From: a virus
Reading direction: 5' to 3' (one strand)
Virus record (IMG/VR): IMGVR_UViG_3300044613_000335
Coordinates: 1-40,756 of that record
Length of the DNA stretch: 40,756 nucleotides
Positions within the stretch are counted from its first letter, which is position 1. Every line of letters begins with the position of its first letter. Below the pieces are notes generated by a model. It was not told where the DNA came from, ran no database searches, and worked only from the letters and a program-made list of their open reading frames with translations. The position numbers were made by a program, and so were the translations under genes. Shown here in pieces: positions 7,795 to 16,506 of this stretch.

Positions 7795-8060
7795 TGGCAC
7801 TAGGAACAGCAGGAAGCACATTAACAGGTGAACTTAATCGCCTTGCAGGTATTACTAGCGTGGCATCTTACAAAGCACCACAAGGTGCTGCCAATGCCTA
7901 TGCAGGAACAACAGGCTTAGGTCTTATTGCTGCTCTTAATTACAAGGCTAGTACATCCCGACAACCTAATGACTACAAAGGTTTAAACGCAATTTGTAAT
8001 GAACTTGCTAGTACAACTGGAAAGTCTGCCGTAGAAGCATTGAGGGCTATTGACCTATGA
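7794..8060 (+). CDS. Small protein upstream of the adaptor, unknown
   Basis: An 88-residue, mostly helical protein (MALGTAGSTLTGELNRLAG at the start). It overlaps the adaptor gene by 4 nt (ATGA), so the pair is translationally coupled. Size and place suggest a connector or tail-completion component. No domain was recognised. It carries one GTTTAAAC read as Leu-Asn. Confidence 0.6.
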   Translation: MALGTAGSTLTGELNRLAGITSVASYKAPQGAANAYAGTTGLGLIAALNYKASTSRQPNDYKGLNAICNELASTTGKSAVEALRAIDL

Positions 8061-8962
8061 GTACATTTGACCAATTAACTGAGCGTGTTGATACGCTACT
8101 GCATGGCTACACGGTTAACTCCGAAGCCAGCACATGGCTAACAACCAGCGCAACCACATCTACAACTTCTATTACTGTGTTTGATACATCAGTAATTGGT
8201 CGTGGTTACATACAAGTAGGTGACGAAATGATGTATGTAAACACCGTTAACCCAGCATCAAGCACATTAACACTAGCCCCTTGGGGTCGTGGACAACGCG
8301 GTACTACCGCTGCTACTCATGCTGCTAACGATAGAGTAACTGTTTCACCATTGTTCCCACGCAATGAAATTAAGCGTGCCATCAACGATACTATCAATGC
8401 TGTTTACCCAGCCATCTTTGGCGTAGGTCAAACAGAGTTTAGTTTTGTTGCTGCTAAGACAACTTATGATTTACCTGATGAAGCAGAAAACATTTTAAAC
8501 CTTACTCACTCAGTCATAGGTCCAAGCAACGAGTGGCTTCCAGTTCGTGCATGGCAACTAGACCGATTGGCTAACCCAACAACATTTGGCACAGGCGGTA
8601 ACCTAGGAAAGAGTATTAGCGTTTACTCTCCTATTGTTCCGGGGCGCAAAGTCAATGTTGTTTATTCAAAGCGCCCAACACTATTGTCGGCAGCAGCAGA
8701 TGACTTTGTTACAGTTACTGGTTTGCCGTCATACGCTGAGGATGTAATCATTTATGGCGCAGCCTTTAGGATGATTTCGTTCTTAGACCCTTCTCGCCTT
8801 GGTCCGCAACACGCAGCAGCAGACTTGCTTGACTCACAACAAACTGCTCGTTCAGGCGAAACTGCATCACGCTTCTTGTTTGGTATCTACCAACAGCGTT
8901 TAAACGAGTGTGCAGAAAATCAACGCAGACAATTCCCAGTCCGCAGTCACTATCAGAGGTAG
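8057..8962 (+). CDS. Putative head-tail adaptor protein
   Basis: A 301-residue protein. Residues about 25-95 form a Thr-rich beta module (TSITVFDTSVIGRGYIQVGD, then APWGRGQRGTTAATHA). The remainder resembles adaptor proteins of SU10/P22-like podoviruses, with a helix at NEIKRAINDTINAVYPAIFG and a C-terminal helical bundle rich in Gln/Arg. It is placed between head genes and fibres. An adaptor binds the portal and builds the short-tail connector. Assignment is moderate and by synteny plus pattern recognition. Confidence 0.6.
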   Translation: MSTFDQLTERVDTLLHGYTVNSEASTWLTTSATTSTTSITVFDTSVIGRGYIQVGDEMMYVNTVNPASSTLTLAPWGRGQRGTTAATHAANDRVTVSPLFPRNEIKRAINDTINAVYPAIFGVGQTEFSFVAAKTTYDLPDEAENILNLTHSVIGPSNEWLPVRAWQLDRLANPTTFGTGGNLGKSISVYSPIVPGRKVNVVYSKRPTLLSAAADDFVTVTGLPSYAEDVIIYGAAFRMISFLDPSRLGPQHAAADLLDSQQTARSGETASRFLFGIYQQRLNECAENQRRQFPVRSHYQR

Positions 8963-8970
8963 GTAAATAA

Positions 8971-10785
8971 ATGGCAGCAGGAGATGCAGGCTCACCAAAA
9001 CGGTACTATTCAGCAACAGCGGTAGAAACAACGCTTAGTGCTGCTATCCCTTCGGCTTCACAGGGCGATAGTTACACTTCATTTGTTGTCGCTTCTACTA
9101 GCGGATTTGCTGCTTCTTTCCCTTATACCCTTCTTGTTAATCCCGATACAAACAAAGAGGAAGTAATCACAGTTACCGCTGGTACTGGTACAACTCTTAC
9201 TGTTACCCGTGGTCAAGATAGCACTCAGGCAGTAGCACACTCTGCTGGTGCAACAGTTCGCCATGCTGTATCTGCCCGTGACTTCCGTGAATTACAGACT
9301 CACATTGCTGCCCGTGGTTATGATGCTGACTCAGCCATTATGACTAACATTGAAACACATGTTCACGGTCTTGGTTCAGGTGATGGTTCAGTAGTCGGTA
9401 CTGCAAAGGCTCAAACCCTTAGCAATAAAACTCTTTCAGGAACTGTAACTTCTAGCGCTGCAACATTTACTGGCGGTACTTTCTCTAGCGGTACTATTAC
9501 AAGCGCTACAATTACATCAGCAACTATTACTTCATCTACTATCCGTAGCACTACTTTTACATCAGGAACCGTTACATCATCTACCATTGCATCAGGAACT
9601 CTTGGAACTGACCTTGCTGCTGGTGGATTTAAAGTAACTGGACTTGCAACACCATCTGCTAACTCAGATGCTGCAACTAAGGCTTATGTAGATACACAAG
9701 TTGCCAACCTTGTTGACTCAGCACCGGGAACGCTAGATACTCTTAATGAACTTGCTGCTGCTTTGGGTGATGACCCTAACTATGCAACAACAATGACCAA
9801 TGCTCTAGCAGCCAAACTATCCCTAAGTGGTGGCACTATGACTGGTGCTATTGCTATGGGTTCAAACAAAATTACTGGTCTTGGAACTCCTACGGCATCA
9901 ACAGATGCAACAACTAAGGCTTACATTGATGATGTTTTTGGAAGCACAACTTCCGCTGCTGCTAGCGCTACTGCTGCTGCAACAAGTGCTACAAGCGCAG
10001 CAAACTCTGCTAGCGCTGCTGCAACATCTGCAACAAGCGCTTCTAACTCAGCAAGTGCTGCTGCTACTAGCGCATCAAGTGCTTCTGACTCCGCAAGTGC
10101 TGCCGTAACTAGCGCTACATCTGCTTCAAACAGCGCAACCGCAGCAGCCACAAGTGCTACAAGTGCTGCTAACTCAGCAACGGCTGCTGCATCAAGTGCA
10201 ACTGCTGCTGCGACAAGTGCAACAAGTTCTGCTTCATCTGCAACCGCTTCTGCTAACTCTGCTAATAGTGCTTCTGCTAGCGCAGTTCTTGCAAATGATT
10301 GGGCTACATTAACTAGCGGTCCAGTAGCAGGTGGCGAATACTCAGCAAAGTATCATGCTCAGGCTGCTGCTACTTCTGCAACCAGCGCAGCAACAAGTGC
10401 AACAAGTGCTGCAAATAGCGCAAGCGCTGCTGCTACATCAGCATCAAGTGCTGCAACAACTTATGATAACTTTGATGACCGTTATCTTGGTGCTAAGGGT
10501 TCAGCGCCTACATTAGATAATGATGGTGATGCACTTATTACTGGTGCGCTTTATTTCAACTCATCTACTGGAATTATGTCGGTATGGTCAGGCTCTGCAT
10601 GGGTTGCTATTAACTCAGCCAGCGCTTACTCAGCACCTACTCTTGGTAGCACGCTTATTGCATCAGGTACTACCATTACAACCCTTGAAGGTTTTACAAA
10701 GTTAGTATCAGCAACATACGCATCACTAGATGCAAACTCAAAAGAAATAGACAATACACTCATGGGCATCATGGGTGCGTACTAA
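8971..10785 (+). CDS. Tail fibre with Ala/Ser/Thr heptad-like repeats
   Basis: A 604-residue protein. The N-terminal 15-100 residues form a beta module (VVASTSGFAASFPYTLLVN). Residues about 145-215 are short TSATIT-type beta repeats, followed by two copies of a segment like TPSANSDAATKAYVDTQV, typical of phage tail fibres. A long SATSAANSASAAATSA repeat (about 328-425 and 463-495) should make a trimeric stalk, and the C-terminal part is a small beta domain (LYFNSSTGIMSVWSGSAW). No chaperone domain is visible. It likely mediates host recognition or connects the adhesin to the tail. Confidence 0.85.
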   Translation: MAAGDAGSPKRYYSATAVETTLSAAIPSASQGDSYTSFVVASTSGFAASFPYTLLVNPDTNKEEVITVTAGTGTTLTVTRGQDSTQAVAHSAGATVRHAVSARDFRELQTHIAARGYDADSAIMTNIETHVHGLGSGDGSVVGTAKAQTLSNKTLSGTVTSSAATFTGGTFSSGTITSATITSATITSSTIRSTTFTSGTVTSSTIASGTLGTDLAAGGFKVTGLATPSANSDAATKAYVDTQVANLVDSAPGTLDTLNELAAALGDDPNYATTMTNALAAKLSLSGGTMTGAIAMGSNKITGLGTPTASTDATTKAYIDDVFGSTTSAAASATAAATSATSAANSASAAATSATSASNSASAAATSASSASDSASAAVTSATSASNSATAAATSATSAANSATAAASSATAAATSATSSASSATASANSANSASASAVLANDWATLTSGPVAGGEYSAKYHAQAAATSATSAATSATSAANSASAAATSASSAATTYDNFDDRYLGAKGSAPTLDNDGDALITGALYFNSSTGIMSVWSGSAWVAINSASAYSAPTLGSTLIASGTTITTLEGFTKLVSATYASLDANSKEIDNTLMGIMGAY

Positions 10786-10800
10786 GGAAGGTAGTAACTA

Positions 10801-11115
10801 ATGGCTACAACAACTAAAGTACTTGCTAGAACGGCAGCAGCCACTTCAAGTACAACTCTCTACACAGCACCAAACACATCTACGCTAGCAATCGTTACCA
10901 ACATTGTGTTGGCTAATGCTGCTACAAGCGCATCAACTGCAACTGTTGCTATTGATGGTGTGGTAATTGTTCCAGCGGTTTCAATCGCTGCTAACACTTT
11001 AATTGGGTTTGACCTTAAACAAGTTATCCCTGCTAACAACCCAGCAAAGACCATTACTGGTTTTGCTTCAACTTCTGCTGTAACAATTCACATTAGCGGA
11101 GTGGAGATTAACTAA
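10801..11115 (+). CDS. Small beta-rich fibre-associated protein
   Basis: A 104-residue protein of alternating hydrophobic/Thr residues (TSSTTLYTAPNTSTLAIVTN), as in small phage beta-sandwich proteins that decorate or cap fibres. It lies between the fibre and adhesin genes and overlaps the adhesin start (TAATG). No catalytic residues. The role is inferred from composition and neighbours. Confidence 0.6.
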   Translation: MATTTKVLARTAAATSSTTLYTAPNTSTLAIVTNIVLANAATSASTATVAIDGVVIVPAVSIAANTLIGFDLKQVIPANNPAKTITGFASTSAVTIHISGVEIN

Positions 11116-12791
11116 TGACCTTCCAACAATACCCCTCTAAACTTGGCATACCATCAGGTAATACTGCTGCTAGACCAACTAACCCAGTAATTGGTGATAC
11201 CTATTACAATGGGCAACTAGAAATTCTTGAAATTTGGAATGGAACTGTTTGGGTTGCAGTATCTGCACCACCATCTACTCCACAGATTATTTCTGTAACA
11301 GATGCATCTACTGGTGATGCTTACACATCTACTGCTGGAAAACTTGCAGTAGTTTTTCAAGCAGGTAGCGGTGGTGGAACACCATCTCAATACAATGCTT
11401 TTACTGTTTCAGGCGGTGGTGCTGCAAATAGTTCAGGCACAACGGTAACAATTACTGGTTTAACCCCCGGAACTTCTTATGAAGTTTATGGTAATGGTCA
11501 GAATAACTTTGGAACTACTGTTAACACTCCAAATCAAGCAGCAATAACTCCAACAACTCTACCCGAAGTAAGAACTATTGGAACTGCTACTACATCTAGC
11601 ACATCTACTGATGTAACAGTAACTTGGACAAATGGAAACAATGGCGGTAAAAATCTTACTGCTATTACTATTACTCCTTACTTAAATGGAACAACTGCTC
11701 AAACATCAAGAACTGCTGCAACAACAAGTTCTACTTCCTATGTTTTTACTGGGGCTACTGCTTTGACTTCAGGAAATTCATACACATTTAAGGTTACGGC
11801 AACTAACGCTAATGGAACTTCTGCACCATCTACTGCTACAAATTCAATAACAGTACCTACTTTTGTTTCAATAGAAGCCTTTTTAGTTGGCGGTGGTGGA
11901 CCGGGTGCTTGGGTTCTAGCAGGTGGCGGTGGCGGTGGCGCAGTAATGAAAACAAATTCATTTAATGTTGCGGGTGGTACTGCTCATACAATAACTATTG
12001 GTGGTGGCGGTACAACAGGAATTGATGCAGGCGCACCCGGAACACAGGGTGTATCAACAGTATTTCAAGGTATAACTTGTACTGGTGGTGGTTCTGGTAT
12101 TTCTAGAAATTCAACCAGTACTCAAATTACCAATACACCTGCTGGGGCAAATGGTGGTGGTGGTGCATCTGATAATGCTAATACCGGCGGTACGACCGGA
12201 AAAACTGGAACTGCACCTACTTTCCCTTCGGGAATAACTGGAAATGTTTATGCTGGATTTAAAGGTGGTGATGGTGGCGGTACTGGTAATAACTATCCGG
12301 GCGGTGGCGGTGCTGGTTCAAATCAAAATGGAACAACGCCCAGTTCTAATACCAGTTCAGGCGGTGCTGGTGGAAATGGCATACAGATAAACTTTGATGG
12401 CAATAACTGGTACTGGGCAGGTGGCGGTGGCGGTAGCGCTTATACTAGTGGTAACCCCGGCGGTGCTGGTGGTCTAGGTGGTGGCGGTGGTGGTGCTTCT
12501 GCTAACTCAGGCGGTGCTGGTGGTGGTTCATCTATTAACACAGGTGCAACTCCGGGAAGTGGTGGTGGTAACGGTAGCGCATCCGTACCCGGCGGTGCTG
12601 GTGGTGCAAATACTGGCGGTGGCGGTGGTTCCGGTGCGCACGGTGACGGTCCCGGCGGACAAGGTGGAAGCGGAATTTGTATTATTAAATCTGCAACAGC
12701 AGCCACAGCAACAACTGGTTCTCCAACAACATCCAGTTCAGGCGGGTTTAATTACTATCGCTTTACTGGCACAGGCTCAATTACTTTCTAA
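11115..12791 (+). CDS. Polyglycine-rich receptor-binding adhesin with two fibronectin III-like domains
   Basis: A 558-residue protein. Residues about 55-150 and 150-245 look like fibronectin type III domains (TITGLTPGTSYEVYGNGQ and TFKVTATNANGTSAPS). From about 250 to 530 it is a glycine-rich domain of the type often called Gly_rich_2 (EAFLVGGGGPGAWVLAGG), with many GGGG runs, ending in a short beta segment (YYRFTGTGSITF). Polyglycine sandwiches form receptor-binding tips in other phages (for example the S16 gp38 adhesin). It is the best candidate for host-range determinant and should vary between relatives. Confidence 0.75.
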   Translation: MTFQQYPSKLGIPSGNTAARPTNPVIGDTYYNGQLEILEIWNGTVWVAVSAPPSTPQIISVTDASTGDAYTSTAGKLAVVFQAGSGGGTPSQYNAFTVSGGGAANSSGTTVTITGLTPGTSYEVYGNGQNNFGTTVNTPNQAAITPTTLPEVRTIGTATTSSTSTDVTVTWTNGNNGGKNLTAITITPYLNGTTAQTSRTAATTSSTSYVFTGATALTSGNSYTFKVTATNANGTSAPSTATNSITVPTFVSIEAFLVGGGGPGAWVLAGGGGGGAVMKTNSFNVAGGTAHTITIGGGGTTGIDAGAPGTQGVSTVFQGITCTGGGSGISRNSTSTQITNTPAGANGGGGASDNANTGGTTGKTGTAPTFPSGITGNVYAGFKGGDGGGTGNNYPGGGGAGSNQNGTTPSSNTSSGGAGGNGIQINFDGNNWYWAGGGGGSAYTSGNPGGAGGLGGGGGGASANSGGAGGGSSINTGATPGSGGGNGSASVPGGAGGANTGGGGGSGAHGDGPGGQGGSGICIIKSATAATATTGSPTTSSSGGFNYYRFTGTGSITF

Positions 12792-12800
12792 GGAGATAAC

Positions 12801-13175
12801 ATGGCACATTTTGCACAACTAGATGAAAATAACATAGTTACACAAGTTATTGTTGTAAACAATAGCGAGTTATTAGAAAATGGAGTTGAGTCAGAGGCTA
12901 AAGGCATTGCTTTTTGCCAATCACTACTTGGTGGAATTTGGAAACAAACTTCATACAATGGAAACATCCGTGCAAATTACGCAGGAATTGGATACAAATA
13001 CGACCAAGACTTTGATGTATTTATTGCACCACAACCATACCCATCTTGGAAATTAAATTACACAACTTACAAATGGGAAGCGCCAGTTGTTAAACCCAAT
13101 AATGGTGAAGGTTATGTATGGCAATGGTCTGAAATAAACAAAGAGTGGATTAAAATAGAACTACCTTCTGTTTAA
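12801..13175 (+). CDS. Conserved-type phage tail-associated protein
   Basis: A 124-residue protein beginning MAHFAQLDENNIVTQVIVV, with QTSYNGNIRANYAGIGYKYD and a Trp/Pro-rich end. This pattern recalls a small protein widespread in cyanophages and other aquatic phages, usually found beside tail fibre genes; its function is not known to me. It is preceded by AAGGAG and followed at once by a terminator, so it closes the fibre sub-operon. Confidence 0.7.
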   Translation: MAHFAQLDENNIVTQVIVVNNSELLENGVESEAKGIAFCQSLLGGIWKQTSYNGNIRANYAGIGYKYDQDFDVFIAPQPYPSWKLNYTTYKWEAPVVKPNNGEGYVWQWSEINKEWIKIELPSV

Positions 13176-13184
13176 CAAAACACC

Positions 13185-13217
13185 TGAGCATGTGTTTAAA
13201 CTGCTCATTTATTTTTT
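13185..13217 (+). terminator. Rho-independent terminator with GTTTAAAC loop
   Basis: The stem TGAGCA/TGCTCA (13185-13190 and 13202-13207) encloses an 11-nt loop whose last eight bases are GTTTAAAC. A TTTATTTTTT tract follows. It separates the fibre genes from the nozzle candidate. Confidence 0.8.
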
Positions 13218-13244
13218 GGCGAACCCAGTAAAGGAAGTGTTTAA

Positions 13245-15221
13245 ATGGCAATAACTAGCCGTGCGCCCCACATTACCGAACGCCCGCAGATTGACTTATC
13301 GGGTTCCGTATCTCAATACTATGAGATTACTGGTAATGCTTTTGATGTGGCTATTGCAGGCTTGCCTTTTATCCTTGGCGTAACGGATGCTACACCTTAC
13401 CGCCGACAGACCGCAGAGTTTCGTACTCAACGCGTTGACCAAGAGCGTGACCCCGGTGAGCAGTCACTTGCTGGTTCAGGTTACTGGATTAGGTCACAGT
13501 CATCCTTGCATCTAGGTCAAGGAATTAACTATCAGGAACCACTTGAAGGCGACCCTGACCAAACTAAGTTTCGTTACAAGACTGGTGAGGGTATTGACCC
13601 TTGGAATACTGGAGAAATTAAACTTCTAAAGAAAACTACACTTCAAGAAGCAACAACTGCTAAGTCATTTGTTTTTTCTACAACTATTAACGGTGCAGAC
13701 TTTCTTATCCAAGTTAACCAGTCAGCATCAGATACTGTTCGTATTCTAAGGATTTCTACAACTGGTAGTGAAACTACTATTGCAAACAATACTGCAATTA
13801 CTGAAATCATTTTGGCTGCATGTATGGGTGGTAATGACCTTATGGTTGTTACACCAACTAAAGTTTTCCGTTATTCATTTGATGATACTAGCCCAGCGCT
13901 ACATCAAGATTATGCTATCAATTCAACTAACGCTGCTACTGGCAAGGTTGCAATTAACTATGTTAAGAGTCGTTTTATTATTGCCTATTCTGATGTTAAC
14001 GGCGGAACTCAGGCTTACTCTATTGCTAAAAATACTGGCTCATCAATTAACTTTAGCACTTTAACCGCTATCAATGGTTCAACAACACTACCTTCCGGTT
14101 TTACTTTTACTGCTGTAACTGAGTCGTCTAACGCTATTTATGTTGGCGGATACTCAGGTGATGAAGGTTCTGCATTTAAGATTACCGTAGATAATACAGG
14201 TGCTTTATCCACAATGGTTCGTGTAATTCTTTTGCCAAAGAGTGAACAGTTAGAACAGATGTATGGCTACCTTGGTTCTTATTTAATGCTTGGAACTAGC
14301 CGTGGTGTGCGTGTTGCTGTTGTTGATAGTGATGGCAATGTTACTTATGGTCCACTTGTATTTGAAGCAAGCGGTGGTATTTATGGATTTACTGCTCGCA
14401 ATTCATTTATTTGGTGTGGCGTAAACGCAGGCATTGGTGGTCAATCAGGTTTAATCCGCATCAATCTTGGTGCGCCATTGGCTAATAATGGCTATGCCTA
14501 TGCAACAGACTTAGTTGCAACTAGCGTTACTGGGGACATACACTCTGTTGCAACTTTTGATAATGGTCGCAAAGCATTTACCGTTGAAGGCTCAGGTCTT
14601 TGGGTTGAACATGCTACCGACCTTGTTGAGTCAGGTTCATTTACTACTGGACTAATCCGTTTTGATACTTTAGAAAATAAAGCGTGGAAGCGACTTCGTT
14701 TGCGTACACCTGATGAATTAAAAGGAAACATTGAAATTGCAAGAGTTAAAGAAACTTCTTTTGATACGCTTACTACTGTTGCAGAAGGTGCAACCGAACA
14801 ATACGACTATGACCTTGCGGTTGTATTTCCGGAAGTTTCAACAGATGCTTCCTTCCGTTTCACCCTTTACCGCAACACTTCTGATGCCACTACTGGCGCT
14901 GTTATTTATGGTTATTCTGCTAAAGCGCTTCCTACTCCTACCCGCGCTCGCGTTATTCAAATTCCTTTATTCTGTTTTGATAGAGAAACCGATAAACTTG
15001 GTAACCTATTGGGTTACGAAGGTTATGCAAGACAAAGATTAAGTGCGTTAGAAGCGGTTGAAGGCGTAGGCGAAACCGTTGTTATTCAAGATTTCACCGC
15101 AGGCGGAGAGCCTATTGAAGCGGTGATAGAGCAGATAACTTTTATTCGCTCAACTCCACCCAACCGTAACTTCTCAGGCTTTGGCGGTATTGTCCAAGTC
15201 GTTGCGAGAACTGTCGTATAA
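13245..15221 (+). CDS. Putative tail nozzle/hub protein (beta-propeller-like)
   Basis: A 658-residue protein. The middle (about 150-480) is made of repeating beta units with patterns like AIYVGGYSGDEGSAFKI and YLMLGTSRGVRVAVVDSDG, as expected for propeller blades. The N-terminus (TERPQIDLSGSVSQYYEI) and C-terminal domain flank it. Short-tailed phages such as P22 and SU10 have a beta-propeller nozzle below the adaptor, and this is the only candidate of suitable size. The start ATG follows AAAGGAAG and a GTTTAAAT near-motif. Moderate confidence, as no tail-tube or tape-measure gene is visible to exclude by comparison. Confidence 0.5.
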   Translation: MAITSRAPHITERPQIDLSGSVSQYYEITGNAFDVAIAGLPFILGVTDATPYRRQTAEFRTQRVDQERDPGEQSLAGSGYWIRSQSSLHLGQGINYQEPLEGDPDQTKFRYKTGEGIDPWNTGEIKLLKKTTLQEATTAKSFVFSTTINGADFLIQVNQSASDTVRILRISTTGSETTIANNTAITEIILAACMGGNDLMVVTPTKVFRYSFDDTSPALHQDYAINSTNAATGKVAINYVKSRFIIAYSDVNGGTQAYSIAKNTGSSINFSTLTAINGSTTLPSGFTFTAVTESSNAIYVGGYSGDEGSAFKITVDNTGALSTMVRVILLPKSEQLEQMYGYLGSYLMLGTSRGVRVAVVDSDGNVTYGPLVFEASGGIYGFTARNSFIWCGVNAGIGGQSGLIRINLGAPLANNGYAYATDLVATSVTGDIHSVATFDNGRKAFTVEGSGLWVEHATDLVESGSFTTGLIRFDTLENKAWKRLRLRTPDELKGNIEIARVKETSFDTLTTVAEGATEQYDYDLAVVFPEVSTDASFRFTLYRNTSDATTGAVIYGYSAKALPTPTRARVIQIPLFCFDRETDKLGNLLGYEGYARQRLSALEAVEGVGETVVIQDFTAGGEPIEAVIEQITFIRSTPPNRNFSGFGGIVQVVARTVV

Positions 15222-15233
15222 GGAATAGAACAA

Positions 15234-15440
15234 ATGACTCCTGCAAACTGGGCTGCACTAGCCGTATCCATAATGACCCTTCTAGTTGGTTTTACCGCTG
15301 CTATTAGATTTTTGGTCAAACATTATCTAAGCGAACTTAAACCAAATGGGGGCAGTAGTGTGGCTGACCGTTTAAACAGGGTAGAAAGACGGGTTGATGA
15401 AATTTATTCTTTGCTTGTTAACCGCAATAACTCTCAGTAG
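15234..15440 (+). CDS. Small membrane protein with coiled coil; holin-like candidate
   Basis: A 68-residue protein with one transmembrane helix at about residues 6-28 (WAALAVSIMTLLVGFTAAI) and a charged coiled-coil tail (DRLNRVERRVDEIYSLLV), a layout seen in XhlA-like and other lysis-accessory membrane proteins. It starts the lysis cassette and its end overlaps the lipoprotein gene by 44 nt in another frame. One GTTTAAAC occurs inside, read as Leu-Asn. Confidence 0.6.
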   Translation: MTPANWAALAVSIMTLLVGFTAAIRFLVKHYLSELKPNGGSSVADRLNRVERRVDEIYSLLVNRNNSQ

Positions 15441-15600
15441 TTGTGCTTATGATGGCACAGTAAGATACCCGTGCCAAGAGTTTGAAAATTGGAAAAAGCC
15501 TGAGTGCAATCCCCCGCAATGTGAAGTAACTGGAACATGTACTAAAGACCTACTACCCCCTGAGGTATTTACAGATGGCGAAACCGCGACTAACCCCTGA
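15397..15600 (+). CDS. Small lipoprotein of the lysis cassette
   Basis: A 67-residue protein with a lipoprotein signal: a hydrophobic MKFILCLLTAITLSSC segment ending in lipobox LSSC (Cys16). The mature part has paired Cys/Pro motifs (YPCQEFENWKKPEC, PPQCEVTGTC), a pattern that recalls small proteins in lysis regions of marine phages. ATG 15397 is preferred; a TTG lies one codon upstream. It overlaps both neighbours in other frames. Outer-membrane spanins are lipoproteins, but an actinobacterial host has no classical outer membrane, so another role such as surface exclusion is possible. Confidence 0.6.
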   Translation: MKFILCLLTAITLSSCAYDGTVRYPCQEFENWKKPECNPPQCEVTGTCTKDLLPPEVFTDGETATNP

Positions 15601-15841
15601 GGAACTACACGCAAGACTCATAGTAAGTATTGGAATTATTTTAGCCATTGTATTTGCTGGCTCTGTATTTTCTTTACTTTATGCGCTTGTGTTTGTTACT
15701 CAGCCTATGAAGCAAGCACCTAATGATGCTGCATTTATTGATTTAGTTAGTACATTGTGTGTATTTTTAACAGGCACATTGGCAGGAATTGTTAGTGCCA
15801 ATGGTTTAAAATCAAGAAAAAAAGATGAGGAAACTAAGTGA
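15575..15841 (+). CDS. Two-helix membrane protein; holin candidate
   Basis: An 88-residue protein with two transmembrane helices at about residues 14-42 and 53-77, separated by a short polar loop, with a Lys-rich cytoplasmic tail (LKSRKKDEETK). This is the size and topology of class II holins. It overlaps the upstream lipoprotein by 26 nt and the downstream lysin by 4 nt (GTGA). It is the best holin candidate in the window by position and topology. Confidence 0.65.
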   Translation: MAKPRLTPEELHARLIVSIGIILAIVFAGSVFSLLYALVFVTQPMKQAPNDAAFIDLVSTLCVFLTGTLAGIVSANGLKSRKKDEETK

Positions 15842-16380
15842 GTAAAATAGCAAAGAAACCAACACCAGCAGCGCTTGCTGTATTACGCCAAGCAACTGCT
15901 GTTAAACCAAAGCGTAAGAAGTTATCTGATGGACTACTTCCATCCGCTGCTCACATAAAGCAAAGCCCAACTAGCGACCACAATACTGGCTACGCTGTTG
16001 ACTTAACACATGACCCTGATAATGGGATTGATTGTGCAGAGATTTTTCAGAAACTAAAAACAGACAGTCGTGTGAAATACCTAATCTTTAACAAAAAGAT
16101 TTGGTCTAAAGAAAAAGCCAAGTTAGGTGACCGCAAGTACACAGGCTCAAATCCACACACGAAACACTTGCACATTTCCATCAATGATGGATGCGGTGAT
16201 GATGTCCGCCCATGGTTCCCATGGATGGCAGCACCTAAGTTAGTAAACCAAATAAGGGCAACCATTGCGGTTGTTCCCCAAAAGAAGGTGGTAACAAATG
16301 AACCAAAAGTTAGTAGCAATACTAGGCAGTTATGCGCGTGCAGCGGTTGCTGCTGTAATCGCCCTGTATCTCGCAGGTGA
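15838..16380 (+). CDS. Peptidase M15-like endolysin
   Basis: A 180-residue protein starting at GTG within GTGA. Residues 46-58 (SDHNTGYAVDLTH) match the SxHxxGxAxD zinc-binding signature of the M15 D-Ala-D-Ala peptidase fold, and HTKHLHISI at 107-115 supplies the second histidine motif. The predicted reaction is cleavage of peptide cross-links in peptidoglycan. The C-terminal 30 residues are basic and Cys-rich (LCACSGCCCNRP) and are encoded in a region overlapped by the next gene, so they may be under dual constraint. No signal peptide; release would depend on the holin. Confidence 0.8.
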   Translation: MSKIAKKPTPAALAVLRQATAVKPKRKKLSDGLLPSAAHIKQSPTSDHNTGYAVDLTHDPDNGIDCAEIFQKLKTDSRVKYLIFNKKIWSKEKAKLGDRKYTGSNPHTKHLHISINDGCGDDVRPWFPWMAAPKLVNQIRATIAVVPQKKVVTNEPKVSSNTRQLCACSGCCCNRPVSRR

Positions 16381-16486
16381 AACTAATCCAAAGACTTTGG
16401 CTCTTGCAGCACTAACAGGTGTAGCAGGTCCATTGCTTAAAGCACTTGATGCATCAGACTCAGCCTACGGCAGAGGCTCTGAATAA
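16298..16486 (+). CDS. Small membrane protein after the lysin
   Basis: A 62-residue protein with a hydrophobic Ala-rich segment (residues about 5-26) and a second Ala/Leu-rich stretch (about 31-50). It overlaps the last 83 nt of the lysin in another frame and has an AAGGTGG ribosome site. It could be a second holin, an antiholin or an accessory lysis protein. It ends the late operon. Confidence 0.55.
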   Translation: MNQKLVAILGSYARAAVAAVIALYLAGETNPKTLALAALTGVAGPLLKALDASDSAYGRGSE

Positions 16487-16506
16487 TTTAATAGTTTAAA
16501 CATAAG

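Noticed and set aside
12440-12706. Pro-rich open frame on the minus strand
   Set aside because: It is the antisense of the glycine-rich adhesin codons; composition is forced by GGN repeats and no ribosome site is present.
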